64,000 bases of DNA, from the NCBI GenBank assembly GCA_040905865.1, contig JBBDQU010000074.1:62001-126000 (forward strand), read 5' to 3'. This DNA is from Alphaproteobacteria bacterium. Its GTDB lineage: Bacteria > Pseudomonadota > Alphaproteobacteria > UBA8366 > GCA-2717185. Below are positions 51,669-60,241 of the stretch, in pieces (positions within the stretch are counted from its first letter, which is position 1; every line of letters begins with the position of its first letter). Made by a program: the position numbers and the translations under genes. The notes under the pieces were generated by a model. That model did no database searches. It was not told the DNA's origin and was given only the letters and a program-made list of their open reading frames with translations.

Positions 51669-52872
51669 CATCCTCTCCGATAATATTTTCCGTCATCGCT
51701 TTCATCAAAACATACGGCTGCATAGCTGGCTGGCGGAATCTGAACCGATACGCTCGAGGCTCCCCAAGCCGTTGGAGTATCTCTTTTCGTTTTGGATCGA
51801 TGAAGGCTTTCAGATGATTCTGAAAGTTGGCGATTTCAATCGGACGGCCAAGGATGTCAGAAAGAGGCTCTTTAACTGCAACCGGCGTAAAATACCCGCT
51901 TTCATCCGGCCTAGCCAAAGCGCACGCCGTGAGCACTTGTTTTAATAAATTGCCAGGCTGATTGCTGCGCGTTGCTGACTCGTATGCGTCTTTAAAACTT
52001 TGGTCAGATGCTTTTATTAAGTCGTCTATAGCGGTATCAACATCGGCTTCTTCAATCCTGAGACGTTTACCGGTAGTTATTGCGCTTAAACATGCGTGCT
52101 TCCCAAGCCCATGGACGTAAGCAGGCAAGCCTTTAGCTAAATTTATGATTTTCCATTTTGCGTCTCCTTTTATCGTGAAATCTAACTGCTTTAAGCGCGG
52201 GTCCAGAACTTCTACTAATTCTTCCTTATTCATGCGCGGCATCAATATTTCTTCTGTACAACGCTGTATCGATTCATGGTGCTCTATCAGAGCGCCAACG
52301 CTATCCGCGACGCCAACAACAATTATTGTCACATTGGTTCCAGAATCTGAGAGAGCCTTTATCACATTCGCTATCATGACTGGCGCTTCATCGTCGCGGA
52401 TTTCATTAAATTCATCGATAACGATAACGGGGATGTCGCTTTCTAAGAATTGGCCGCACTCGGAAACAAAATCATCAGGCGTAATGGTGTCTGGGTACAA
52501 GTCGGCAACATCATATTCTTGGTCACCATCTCCAACATCGCCTCGAAACTTTATTCGCTTGAATATTTTTTTTGCCAGCGTGTGGAAATTATCGGTGGGG
52601 AATGCTTGGACCCGGTAATACTGGATTCGATCTGTTTTCGCCGGGATAACGTATGGAATTATTCTCGCTAATGATGTTTTCCCCACACCCCTTTCCCCGT
52701 ACAAAATTACGTGCCTGCCCCTTTCCGCGATTGCGTCGATAATACGAAGCATCTGCCCTGACCGCCCAGCAAACAGCTCAGCGACGGTAACAGGTGTCGA
52801 TGGGGTAAATAGCTCGTTTATTTCAAACCGTTTAGCCAAAATATCGTCAAGCGTGGTCAGCCGTTTCGCCAT
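51619..52872 (-). CDS. Transposon-borne AAA+ ATPase
   Basis: From the ATG at 52872 the protein has 417 residues. It has an Orc/Cdc6-like start (ELFAGRSGQMLRIIDAIAER), Walker A GERGVGKT (59-66), Walker B PVIVIDEFNEI (Asp153-Glu154), a sensor-1-like TIIVVGVADS and a C-terminal helical lid/winged-helix-like region (about 230-400). AAA+ proteins beside transposases (IstB, TnsC, MuB) select targets, but this one lacks obvious similarity to those and could be a regulator or a defence ATPase. It is divergent from the transposase gene, sharing a 125-bp promoter space. Confidence 0.75.
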   Translation of the reverse strand: MAKRLTTLDDILAKRFEINELFTPSTPVTVAELFAGRSGQMLRIIDAIAERGRHVILYGERGVGKTSLARIIPYVIPAKTDRIQYYRVQAFPTDNFHTLAKKIFKRIKFRGDVGDGDQEYDVADLYPDTITPDDFVSECGQFLESDIPVIVIDEFNEIRDDEAPVMIANVIKALSDSGTNVTIIVVGVADSVGALIEHHESIQRCTEEILMPRMNKEELVEVLDPRLKQLDFTIKGDAKWKIINLAKGLPAYVHGLGKHACLSAITTGKRLRIEEADVDTAIDDLIKASDQSFKDAYESATRSNQPGNLLKQVLTACALARPDESGYFTPVAVKEPLSDILGRPIEIANFQNHLKAFIDPKRKEILQRLGEPRAYRFRFRQPAMQPYVLMKAMTENIIGEDAKRALSFPEQADLFST

Positions 52873-52997
52873 TGCAGAGGCTTCCGTAGTTAAACCCAAT
52901 GCGTAATGGTAACATTTATGGCCTTACTGATACAAGTAGGCACCGTACTTATATCTTTTGCCTTGACCCTAAGCATAAAAGTTCACATAATAGGGGC

Positions 52998-53870
52998 ATG
53001 AACAAATTGCCCCTCGCAAAGCGCGTCCAAATCCTCAACATGCTGGTTGAGGGTTCCTCCATGCGGTCCATCAGCCGGGTTGTCGATGTTTCGATAAACA
53101 CGGTCAGCAAGGCGCTTGTTGACGCGGGCGCGACCTGTTCCGCCCTTCACGATGTCCATGTCCGCGACGTGAAGGCCAAGCGCGTGCAGTGCGATGAAAT
53201 CTGGTCGTTCACCTACGCGAAGCAGAAGAACGTCGCGACGGCGAAAGCCGCGCCGGAACAGGCTGGCGATACTTGGACCTGGACGGCGCTGGATGCCGAT
53301 AGCAAGCTGATCGTTGCCTATCTCGTTGGCGGGCGCGATGCAGAATACGCAAACGCCTTCATGGATGACGTTGCGTCCCGGCTCGCCAGCCGCGTCCAGA
53401 TGACGACAGACGGGCACAAGGCGTATCTGGAGGCCATTGAGGGCGCATTCGGTGCCGACATTGATTACGCGCAGTTAATCAAGATGTACGGCAATGCGCC
53501 GGAGTCCTTTAAAGGCCGCTACAGCCCCGCCGATTGCACCGGCATTCGCAAACGGGCCGTCGAAGGCAATCCCGAAGAAAAGCACGTCAGCACGTCATAT
53601 GTAGAGCGTCAGAACCTGACGATGCGTATGAGCATGCGCCGGTTCACGCGACTGACGAACGCGTTCTCGAAAAAATTTGAGAACCATATGCACATGGTTG
53701 CGTTGTATACGGTGTGGTACAATTTCATCCGCATCCACAAGACGCTGAAAGTCACCCCTGCCATGCAGGCTGGCATCACGGATCACCTTTGGTCGTGGGA
53801 AGACGTGATTTCGGAAATGGACGCAGGGGCTCCGAAGCCGGGTCCACGAGGCCCGTATAAAAAACGATGA
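52998..53870 (+). CDS. IS1-family-like DDE transposase
   Basis: From the ATG at 52998 the protein has 290 residues. A helix-turn-helix (about 20-43, SMRSISRVVDVSINTVSKAL) precedes the catalytic core with Asp66 (CDEIWSF), Asp138 (TTDGHKAY) and Glu203 (YVERQNLTMR); the last motif is characteristic of IS1-type enzymes. The C-terminus is basic (PRGPYKKR). Unlike classical IS1 no frameshift is needed. An upstream in-frame start at 52899 is not supported by a ribosome site. Confidence 0.9.
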   Translation: MNKLPLAKRVQILNMLVEGSSMRSISRVVDVSINTVSKALVDAGATCSALHDVHVRDVKAKRVQCDEIWSFTYAKQKNVATAKAAPEQAGDTWTWTALDADSKLIVAYLVGGRDAEYANAFMDDVASRLASRVQMTTDGHKAYLEAIEGAFGADIDYAQLIKMYGNAPESFKGRYSPADCTGIRKRAVEGNPEEKHVSTSYVERQNLTMRMSMRRFTRLTNAFSKKFENHMHMVALYTVWYNFIRIHKTLKVTPAMQAGITDHLWSWEDVISEMDAGAPKPGPRGPYKKR

Positions 53871-54020
53871 CCGTTTCCTGTATATGAAATATTAAGGAAA
53901 CCGGTGGTAATTTGGGGTCGCCTGCCCCATTTACGTAAGGTATACAGGCGTGTTATTGTCCGACCGAACATCTTTTGGTTGTCCGCTTCATGGCAATCTG
54001 GTGGGCGGGGGCAATAGGGG

Positions 54021-54251
54021 ATGGCAGACGTTACAAAGGAGGTAGCGCCTGGATGGCTCGAAATTATAAAGGCTGCGGCCAGAGAATCGTCCAAGCAGGA
54101 GCCGTTTTTAACGCTGATAGCGGTTCTGGCCACTGTGACGCTACTCACAGTAGGGCCATATTGGCTACGGTTACATTACAAATATTTAGCCGTACGGTCT
54201 GAGCATCAACAGCGCTTTGGGGCAATTCGCAGAGGCGTAGGGTCCGAATAA
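54021..54251 (+). CDS. Small single-pass membrane protein on transposon
   Basis: The 76-residue protein has a short amphipathic N-terminus, one membrane helix (about 29-47, FLTLIAVLATVTLLTVGPYW) and a basic C-terminus. AGGGG lies just before the ATG. Its stop abuts the start of the next gene, so the two are one unit. The family is unrecognised. Confidence 0.6.
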   Translation: MADVTKEVAPGWLEIIKAAARESSKQEPFLTLIAVLATVTLLTVGPYWLRLHYKYLAVRSEHQQRFGAIRRGVGSE

Positions 54252-54761
54252 ATGGAATATATCTTAACCTTCATACTCGTTTCGTTGGCGCTATTGGTTT
54301 GCTACCTAGCGTATCGCGCTCATCGTAAAATTACGATGATGGAGGACGCTTGGGTGCATAGGGAGTGTATCGCTATGCATGCCTTTAAAATTGAGAGCAA
54401 TCCAGCCGCATCTCCTGAAGCGAAAAATTTTATTAAGGAATTAGCGGATCACGCCTTCGATGACGTGACAATGCGCCGCATTCTTCACGGCTCAAGAAAG
54501 TCGCGATCAAAGAGCAATGCGAGCCCTCGGAAAGTGCTTGAGACCGCGTTCCCAGATGATGAGGTGGAGCCCTTGTATGAAGCTGCGCGCGCATTCGCCT
54601 ACCTCTGCTTTCTGACGCATCCGGAGATAGCGGCAGACCTTAAGCGCAAAAAGCGGCCCAAAGAGCTTAAAGCAATGAGAAACAGCCAAGCACACACCGT
54701 GATCGACCGTTTCCGTGGCGATGACCATGGGTTTGGCGGGGGCGCGGTTGCGGCGGCTTAA
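54252..54761 (+). CDS. Membrane-anchored transposon protein, unknown function
   Basis: The 169-residue protein has an N-terminal membrane helix (about 3-21, ILTFILVSLALLVCYLAYRA) followed by a helical cytoplasmic domain (EAKNFIKELADHAFDDVTMR, EVEPLYEAARAFAYLCFLTH) and a Gly-rich end. No catalytic motif is seen. The start codon follows the preceding stop directly. The pair could be a phenotype-bearing cargo such as an exclusion or defence module, but nothing in the sequence proves it. Confidence 0.6.
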   Translation: MEYILTFILVSLALLVCYLAYRAHRKITMMEDAWVHRECIAMHAFKIESNPAASPEAKNFIKELADHAFDDVTMRRILHGSRKSRSKSNASPRKVLETAFPDDEVEPLYEAARAFAYLCFLTHPEIAADLKRKKRPKELKAMRNSQAHTVIDRFRGDDHGFGGGAVAAA

Positions 54762-54873
54762 AGGCCTCGGGCACTCAAGTTCATTTTCAGGCATCACGTG
54801 ATGCCACCTAAACCAGTGAAGTTAATTTCAAAAGCATGCCGCCTCGAACCCGCGCCGCATGCCTAGCATTTTT

Positions 54874-54897
54874 TAAATTTCAAACTGAGACACTACC
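54874..54897 (-). repeat. Right terminal inverted repeat
   Basis: It is the exact reverse complement of 51022-51045. Confidence 0.95.
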
Positions 54898-54905
54898 ATT
54901 ATCTG
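54898..54905. repeat. Target-site duplication, right copy
   Basis: ATTATCTG, identical to 51014-51021, continues directly into the 5' part of the split lipoprotein gene. Confidence 0.92.
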
Positions 54906-55328
54906 CCACAGCTTCGATGCCTTGTGCGGGCAGGCGTATTTCGCGATCAGCGATTGAACCTTCAGGCTCCGGGCGTTTATGGCATCGACGTGGTCCTGAT
55001 GGCCAATCAGCACCTCCATCCGGATCAGGTGCGCGTCGGATACATAAATCCTGCTGAATTCGCCCATTTCCGCGAAGGGGCGGAACAGATACCGTTCCTG
55101 CAGCCATCGGACTCCATCCTCCGCACGGCGCGGGTCATCGCCGCATGCCGTCACGGTCAAAATCGTTGATATCGCTGTCATGAAACGGGCAATTGGTGTC
55201 ATTCGCCGACCGTTATTATCCAATACGCCCCACGCTAGTGTCGCGGCCAAAAATTAATATAATGTTTAATGGAGCAAACCGTTAACCGCGCCGGCTTGGC
55301 TGCAAATTGTCAGAACGAGGGAAAATCC

Positions 55329-56165
55329 ATGAAAATCGGCGCAATTATCTTTGCCACGGAATACACGATCCCGATTGACGAACTGGCCCGCGAGCTGGAA
55401 CAGCGCGGCTTCGACTCGCTCGTTCTGCCGGAGCACACCCATATCCCGACCAGCCGCATATCGCCCTGGCCGGGCGGCGCCGAACTGCCGCGGGAATACT
55501 CAAATACCTATGATCCGTTCATCGCCCTGTCCTTCGCCGCAGCGGCGACCAGCACGCTGAAACTGGCGACCGGCATCTGCCTTGTGGCGCAGCGCGACCC
55601 GATCGTCACGGCGAAGTCCGTCGCAAGCCTGGATGTCCTGTCCGGCGGCCGCGTCATCTTCGGTATCGGCGGCGGCTGGAACGTGGAGGAAATGAACCAC
55701 CACGGCGTTGAATACAAAACCCGCTTCAAGCAGTTGCGCGAGCATGTCCTGGCGATGAAAGCCCTGTGGACGGAAGACGAAGCCTCCTTTTCAGGCAATT
55801 TCGTCAATTTCGGACCCACCTGGTGCTGGCCGAAGCCGGCCCAGAAACCGCATCCGCCCGTCATCATCGGCGGCGAAACGGATTACACGATCAACCGGGT
55901 TATCGAATTCGGCGACGGCTGGCTGCCGCGCGCGAGCGCGAAATTCGACCCGGCCGAAGGCATGACCCGGCTGCGTCAGGCCGCTGACAAGGCCGGCCGT
56001 GACATGTCCACCCTGTCGGTCACCGTCTTCCGGGCGCCGCCCGACGCACAGGTCCTCGAATCCTATGCGCAGGCGGGGATCGAACGGTCGCTGCTGATGC
56101 TGCCGACGGCCGACCGGGATACGGTGCTCAGGCTACTCGACGAGTACACGCCCCTCGCCGGATAA
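55329..56165 (+). CDS. Luciferase-like F420/FMN oxidoreductase
   Basis: From the ATG at 55329 (GAGGGA upstream) the protein has 278 residues. It is a TIM-barrel flavin enzyme of the bacterial luciferase superfamily, in the F420-dependent-type branch (TIGR03619-like). Motifs are FDSLVLPEHTHIPTSR, KLATGICLVAQRDPIVTAK, SGGRVIFGIGGGWNVEEM and KPHPPVIIGGETDYTINR. Whether it uses F420 or FMN cannot be decided. It converges on the hydrolase gene (21-bp gap). Confidence 0.88.
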   Translation: MKIGAIIFATEYTIPIDELARELEQRGFDSLVLPEHTHIPTSRISPWPGGAELPREYSNTYDPFIALSFAAAATSTLKLATGICLVAQRDPIVTAKSVASLDVLSGGRVIFGIGGGWNVEEMNHHGVEYKTRFKQLREHVLAMKALWTEDEASFSGNFVNFGPTWCWPKPAQKPHPPVIIGGETDYTINRVIEFGDGWLPRASAKFDPAEGMTRLRQAADKAGRDMSTLSVTVFRAPPDAQVLESYAQAGIERSLLMLPTADRDTVLRLLDEYTPLAG

Positions 56166-56186
56166 TCCAGGTTACGCCGCGGCAGA

Positions 56187-56996
56187 TTACGAACCGGTAA
56201 TCCGCTGCGCGAGAAACTGATCGATACGGGCATTCACCGCTTCCGGCGCCTCGATCATGTTGAAATGTCCGGGCCCCACCAGGTTCAGCGTGTCGCTGAC
56301 CGCGACGGATGCTTCGACAAGCTGCTGCAACGCCAGCTTCTCATCCTTGCCGACCGGGCGGCGACCGCCATCGGCGCCACGGTCCGTACTCTGGACGATC
56401 AGTACCGGTACCTTTACCTCGGCCATCGCCTGTTCCATGCGTCGCTTGTCGTAATCGACCATGTTTTTGGACAGGGGCACGGCGGTCGATTCCGGCATTG
56501 CCGCGACCTGGGCCAGCTTTTCCGCCGCCCAGTCCGGCGGGGCGCCGAAGAACATTCCCGCGAACATGTCGGTTACCAGCCTTTCGAAGCCTTTCGCGGC
56601 CAGCGCCCTGTCATAAGCCGCGTATTGTTCTTCCCTCGTCCCCACCGTACGGCTGCCATCGACCAGCACGATGCCCGCGACCCGGTCGGGCGCCCGTGTA
56701 CAGGCCTCCGTAACGACACGGCACCCCATGGAATGCCCCACAAGGATGGCGCCTTTCAGGTCTTCCTGCGCCAGCAGGTCGGCGACATCCTGGCCAAGCT
56801 GGTCGATTGTCAGCGGTTTCTCGCCCAGCGGGGACCGCCCCATGCCCCGCAGGTCTAGCGCAATCGTTTCGTGGGATTTTGAGAAATGCGAAACCTGGAA
56901 ACGCCAGTCTTCCAGCCGGCAGAGATACCCGTGGACAAAGACGATTGGCGGCGCGCCTTTCCCCTGACGCACAAAATTCAGTCTGATATCCGGCAT
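56187..56996 (-). CDS. Alpha/beta hydrolase
   Basis: From the ATG at 56996 (GGGAGGAA upstream) the protein has 269 residues. It has the alpha/beta hydrolase fold with oxyanion-hole HGYLC, DLRGMGRS, nucleophile elbow GHSMG (Ser), a lid region (about 130-190) and the catalytic His in GPGHFNMIE. The acid residue is probably the Asp in VQSTDRG. Substrate is unknown; esterase or C-C hydrolase are both possible. Confidence 0.88.
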   Translation of the reverse strand: MPDIRLNFVRQGKGAPPIVFVHGYLCRLEDWRFQVSHFSKSHETIALDLRGMGRSPLGEKPLTIDQLGQDVADLLAQEDLKGAILVGHSMGCRVVTEACTRAPDRVAGIVLVDGSRTVGTREEQYAAYDRALAAKGFERLVTDMFAGMFFGAPPDWAAEKLAQVAAMPESTAVPLSKNMVDYDKRRMEQAMAEVKVPVLIVQSTDRGADGGRRPVGKDEKLALQQLVEASVAVSDTLNLVGPGHFNMIEAPEAVNARIDQFLAQRITGS

Positions 56997-57182
56997 CCGT
57001 TCCTCCCGCTGCGCGATTTTCGGTTGCACTGCTGTACAGCAGATGGTTTCGTACGTGCAACCGAATAGCGAATGACGGGCGCACGGACCATCGCCGGAAC
57101 GAAGCGGCGAGAATTTCATGTGATGCGACAGAGGCGAGCGTTCGCGACACAATGCCGGAACCGGGACAACAGGAGCCAGCTC

Positions 57183-57401
57183 ATGAAGGTCACAATCGAA
57201 TACTGCGCCGTTTGAAACTACGAACCCAGGGCCCTCCGTGCGAGGGAATTGATTCTGTCGGTGCGCGACGCCGAAATCGCACTGGTTCCCGGTCGAAGCG
57301 GCATATTCGACATCAGAATTGACGGTGAACCGGTCTATTCCAAAAAACTGACCGGCCGTTTTCCAACCGACGACGAAATCAAGTCGATATTCTCACTATA
57401 G
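57183..57401 (+). CDS. SelW-like selenoprotein with in-frame TGA (Sec)
   Basis: Reading from the ATG at 57183 with TGA at 57213-57215 as selenocysteine gives a 72-residue protein ending at TAG 57399-57401. Residues 8-11 are Cys-Ala-Val-Sec (CxxU), in the context IEYCAVUNY, followed by a helix (RALRARELILSV). The C-terminal half has GIFDIRIDGEPVYSKK and LTGRFPTDDEI. This matches the Rdx/SelW thioredoxin-fold family over nearly its whole length, both before and after the TGA. AGGAG lies 7 bases before the ATG. A hairpin at 57232-57246 suits a bacterial SECIS. Function is probably a thiol/selenol redox reaction. If read as a stop, only 10 residues are made. Confidence 0.88.
57232..57246 (+). promoter_or_regulatory. 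Candidate bacterial SECIS hairpin
   Basis: CCCTC-CGTGC-GAGGG forms a 5-bp stem starting 17 bases after the UGA, with a 5-base loop containing G-U. Position and loop fit bacterial SECIS elements that bind SelB. The stem is short, so folding should be tested. Confidence 0.55.
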
Positions 57402-57492
57402 CGGGACATGGATTTTCATTATTTTGTAGAGCCCGCAGGTTCATGCGGCACCGGAACCGATTTCGTATGAACCTGATGCGCTCTATAACCCG

Positions 57493-58854
57493 ATGATGCC
57501 GGAATCACCCGAAAACACTGCTCATCCTGAAGGCGCCGCGAAGATCGTGGCCGTGCAGGATAGCATTTCCGGCGACGGCGATGTTTTGGCGCTTCAGCGG
57601 CAATACGAAGCATTCCCCTATCCGCCGCGCGATGTCGCGGCCGAAGCCGGCGGTCTGTCAACAGGGTCGCCCAGCCATATCCTGGAAATCGATCACTATG
57701 TCTTCGCCGGCCGGCGCGACTGGTCGCGACCGTTCCGGGCGCTGGTTGCCGGCGGCGGCACCGGCGACGCCGCCATCATGCTGGGGCAGCAATGCGCCGA
57801 TATCGGTTGCCCGGCGGATATCACCTATCTTGACCTTTCCGCATCAAGCATGGCGATTGCCGAAAGGCGCGCGCGCGAGCGCGGGCTCACCAATATCGCC
57901 TTCCGGCAGGGCAGCCTGCTGGATATCGCAACCCATCGCTGGCCGCCATTCGATTACATCGACTGCTGCGGCGTCCTGCATCACCTGTCCCGGCCGGAGG
58001 ACGGGCTGCGCGCCCTGGCGTCGGTCCTGCATCCCGAAGGCGGTATCGGCATCATGCTCTACGGTCGCTACGGGCGGACCGGTGTCTACGATATCCAGGA
58101 AATCATGCGCGGAATCCTCCGGCCCGGCGAGGACCAGGCGCTGCAAATTCCAGCCTTGCGGGCCTTGCTGGCGCAATTGCCGGGCAGCAACAGGCTGGTC
58201 CGAAACCCGGTCATCCGCCATGACGGCGATCAGCCCGACGCGGAACTTGTCGATATCTTCCTGCACCGTCAGGATCGCGCCTATACCGTGCCGGAGATCG
58301 CGGCTTTATGTGATTCGGCCGGAATGCGCATCGAATCCTTCGTACCGTCCGGCCGCTACGATCCATCGACCTTCATCGCCGACGAATCCCTGCGCCAGCG
58401 TTTTGCCGCCCTGTCATCGACGGAAAAAGCCGCCGCCGCCGAACTGATCGGCGGCAATATCGCCAAGCATGTCTTCTACGCCCTCCCGGCGGCCGCGCCG
58501 GCGCGGCGAAGCACCCTGTCCGCCACGGCCATTCCGGTGCTGAAACACCGTACCGGCGCCGCGCTGGCGGCAAAAATAACGCCGGAATCGGCCTTCCAGG
58601 CCCGGTTCAACGACCTGACCGTACTCGCCGCCGCACCGCCGCTGACGGCCGAAATCCTGCGCCGTATCGACAATTCCGCCAGTCTGGAGGATATCTATTT
58701 CGACCTGACCCTGGGTCGTCCCGGCATCGACTGGCACGGTTTCATATCGCAATTTCAGGTATTGTACGGCGCCCTGCACGGCCTGCTGAATGCCATGTTC
58801 CTGCGCCACGACCCACAAGGTTCGCCCGCAGTCAGTCGTAAACCGAAGCCATAG
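57493..58854 (+). CDS. Class I SAM-dependent methyltransferase
   Basis: The 453-residue protein has a leader with QYEAFPYPPRD, then a Rossmann methyltransferase domain (about 75-215) with motif I ALVAGGGTGDAAIML, ITYLDLSASSMAIAE and FDYIDCCGVLHHLSRPEDGL. The C-terminal 200 residues include a further helical domain that may bind the substrate. The QYExxPYP start occurs in a group of methyltransferases sometimes linked to TPR proteins; the substrate is unknown. Adjacent ATGs at 57493 and 57496 are equivalent starts. Confidence 0.85.
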   Translation: MMPESPENTAHPEGAAKIVAVQDSISGDGDVLALQRQYEAFPYPPRDVAAEAGGLSTGSPSHILEIDHYVFAGRRDWSRPFRALVAGGGTGDAAIMLGQQCADIGCPADITYLDLSASSMAIAERRARERGLTNIAFRQGSLLDIATHRWPPFDYIDCCGVLHHLSRPEDGLRALASVLHPEGGIGIMLYGRYGRTGVYDIQEIMRGILRPGEDQALQIPALRALLAQLPGSNRLVRNPVIRHDGDQPDAELVDIFLHRQDRAYTVPEIAALCDSAGMRIESFVPSGRYDPSTFIADESLRQRFAALSSTEKAAAAELIGGNIAKHVFYALPAAAPARRSTLSATAIPVLKHRTGAALAAKITPESAFQARFNDLTVLAAAPPLTAEILRRIDNSASLEDIYFDLTLGRPGIDWHGFISQFQVLYGALHGLLNAMFLRHDPQGSPAVSRKPKP

Positions 58855-58997
58855 CCGAAAAAGGCGATTGGCGGCGACATCTTGTCCTGAAATTATGAAT
58901 CGCCATCACCTTCAATCATGCAGCGCGCGATTTTTAGTTGCATATATGCCCCGTTATTATGCTTTATGCGACACTGGATTCGAGCCTTTGCAGCCTG

Positions 58998-59573
58998 TCA
59001 GAAGGACGAACCCGGTTCCTGGAGAAACGCCAACTCCGCCGCTGTCGAGTCCCGGCCCAGCACAGCGTTCCGATGGGGAAACCGGCCAAATCTTTCAATG
59101 ATCTCCTGATGCCGTTGCGCAAAGTCCAGCGCATCCCCGCCTATCGTCGAGAACAGCGCGACGGATTCCGCCTGGACTTTCGGATCTTCACAATGTTCAA
59201 GAGGCAGATACAGGAATTGACGTTCAACCACATGCAATTGCCGGTCAAAGCCGCGGCCAATCGCCCGCCGCGCATGATCCAAAGCCCTGTCATCACAGGC
59301 AAAAGCCTTCGGGTCATCCCGAAACAGATTTCGCGAAAACTGATCCAGCACGATAACAAGCGCAAGGCTGCCCTTTGGGTTTGACGCCATGGCATCGCAT
59401 GCGCCCGTTGCGGCCTGCTCGTGTAGCGGCGCGAAGTTCTCGCGGATCGCCCTGTCGAAAGCATCGTTCTTTTCAAACCAGACCACACGGTTTTCACGCG
59501 GCGGCGGGCCGAACCAGAAATCGAGAACCCGTGCGGCTTCCCTTTTCAGATTCGACACCTCTATTGATTGCAA
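58998..59573 (-). CDS. DUF924 family protein
   Basis: The 191-residue all-helical protein has the DUF924 signature: VLDFWFGPP near the start, LALVIVLDQFSRNLFRD in the middle and FLYLPLEHCEDPKVQ. The fold is TPR-like; the biological role is not established. It starts about 96 bp from the divergent PAS gene. Confidence 0.9.
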   Translation of the reverse strand: MQSIEVSNLKREAARVLDFWFGPPPRENRVVWFEKNDAFDRAIRENFAPLHEQAATGACDAMASNPKGSLALVIVLDQFSRNLFRDDPKAFACDDRALDHARRAIGRGFDRQLHVVERQFLYLPLEHCEDPKVQAESVALFSTIGGDALDFAQRHQEIIERFGRFPHRNAVLGRDSTAAELAFLQEPGSSF

Positions 59574-59669
59574 TTTTTTATTATTCTCCCTTAAGTAGAT
59601 ATCATAAACAGTTTATTAGTCACTCTGCAGTACGGTTCTTAAAATCGCGATTCAGAACAGGTACTGTCG

Positions 59670-60161
59670 ATGAATATCTTTCGTGAAAGCATACCGCATC
59701 CCAAACTCCTCCAGCTATACGACTACTGGGATGCAATTCGCGATGACCGGGTCATGCCAGGACGGCGGGATATGGACCCCCTGGATATCCCCCGCCTGCT
59801 GCCTAATATAGCGCTGTTCGATGTGGAGCATACCCCGCTACGGTTCCGGATCCGGCTCTATGGAACCGCCCTCACCAGTAATACCGGCAGCGATGTCACC
59901 GGCCGTTACCTCGACGAGCCCGGCGTTTCACCAATATCCCTCCAGACAAACCTGTCGAACAAGAAAGTTACACTGACAAAGACGCCCCACATACTCGAAG
60001 GTCTATATCCGCCGGGTACTGGCAGCAACAGCGGCAGCCATTTTTATCGCCTTTGCCTGCCCCTGTCCGATGACGGTCGGCAGGTCAGCATGCTACTGGT
60101 CGGCTGTTTTCGGGAAAAACATGCTATTGCCGAAAAGCAACGGCGCGCCGCCGTCGCCTGA
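59670..60161 (+). CDS. PAS-domain protein (PAS_5 type)
   Basis: The 163-residue protein contains one PAS-like domain (LLQLYDYWDAIRDDRVMPGR, DIPRLLPNIALFDVE, RFRIRLYGTALTSNTGSDVTGRYL in parts) of the PAS_5/DUF1488-neighbouring type common in Rhodospirillales. No output domain is attached, so it probably acts by protein contact. Ligand unknown. Confidence 0.82.
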   Translation: MNIFRESIPHPKLLQLYDYWDAIRDDRVMPGRRDMDPLDIPRLLPNIALFDVEHTPLRFRIRLYGTALTSNTGSDVTGRYLDEPGVSPISLQTNLSNKKVTLTKTPHILEGLYPPGTGSNSGSHFYRLCLPLSDDGRQVSMLLVGCFREKHAIAEKQRRAAVA

Positions 60162-60241
60162 TACGGACATAAATCTGCTCCCTGCCGGTCGCGTGATTCG
60201 GCCCGGCAGCCTTCGGAACGAACGGCGCCGGCGGCCGCTCC

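Larger units (their letters stand above)
51022..54897. mobile_element. IS1-family-like transposon with passenger genes
   Basis: The element is 3,876 bp, bounded by perfect 24-bp inverted repeats (beginning GGTAGTGTCTCAG) and an 8-bp target duplication ATTATCTG. Its transposase (52998-53870) has IS1-type DDE features. It also carries two small plus-strand genes on the left, a minus-strand AAA+ ATPase, and two small membrane-protein genes on the right. IS1 elements are usually under 1.2 kb; I recall that the ISMhu11 subgroup includes longer ones with extra genes. Intact ends and an exact duplication suggest recent insertion. Several of its genes are visibly more AT-rich than the host. Confidence 0.92.
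50935..55202 (-). pseudogene. Small lipoprotein gene split by a transposon
   Basis: Removing 51022-54897 and one copy of the 8-bp duplication restores an uninterrupted 127-codon frame: complement of 54906-55202 joined to 50935-51021. The protein starts MTPIARFMTAISTILTVTAC, a lipoprotein signal with Cys20, then a mixed domain (WLQERYLFRPFAEMGEFSRI, SLIAKYACPHKASKLWQI, and the distal GEHVTVRVDLTTGSSS). I do not recognise the family. The insertion falls after codon Ile101 and removes the last 27 residues, so the gene is probably inactive. The reconstruction is exact at sequence level. Confidence 0.85.
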
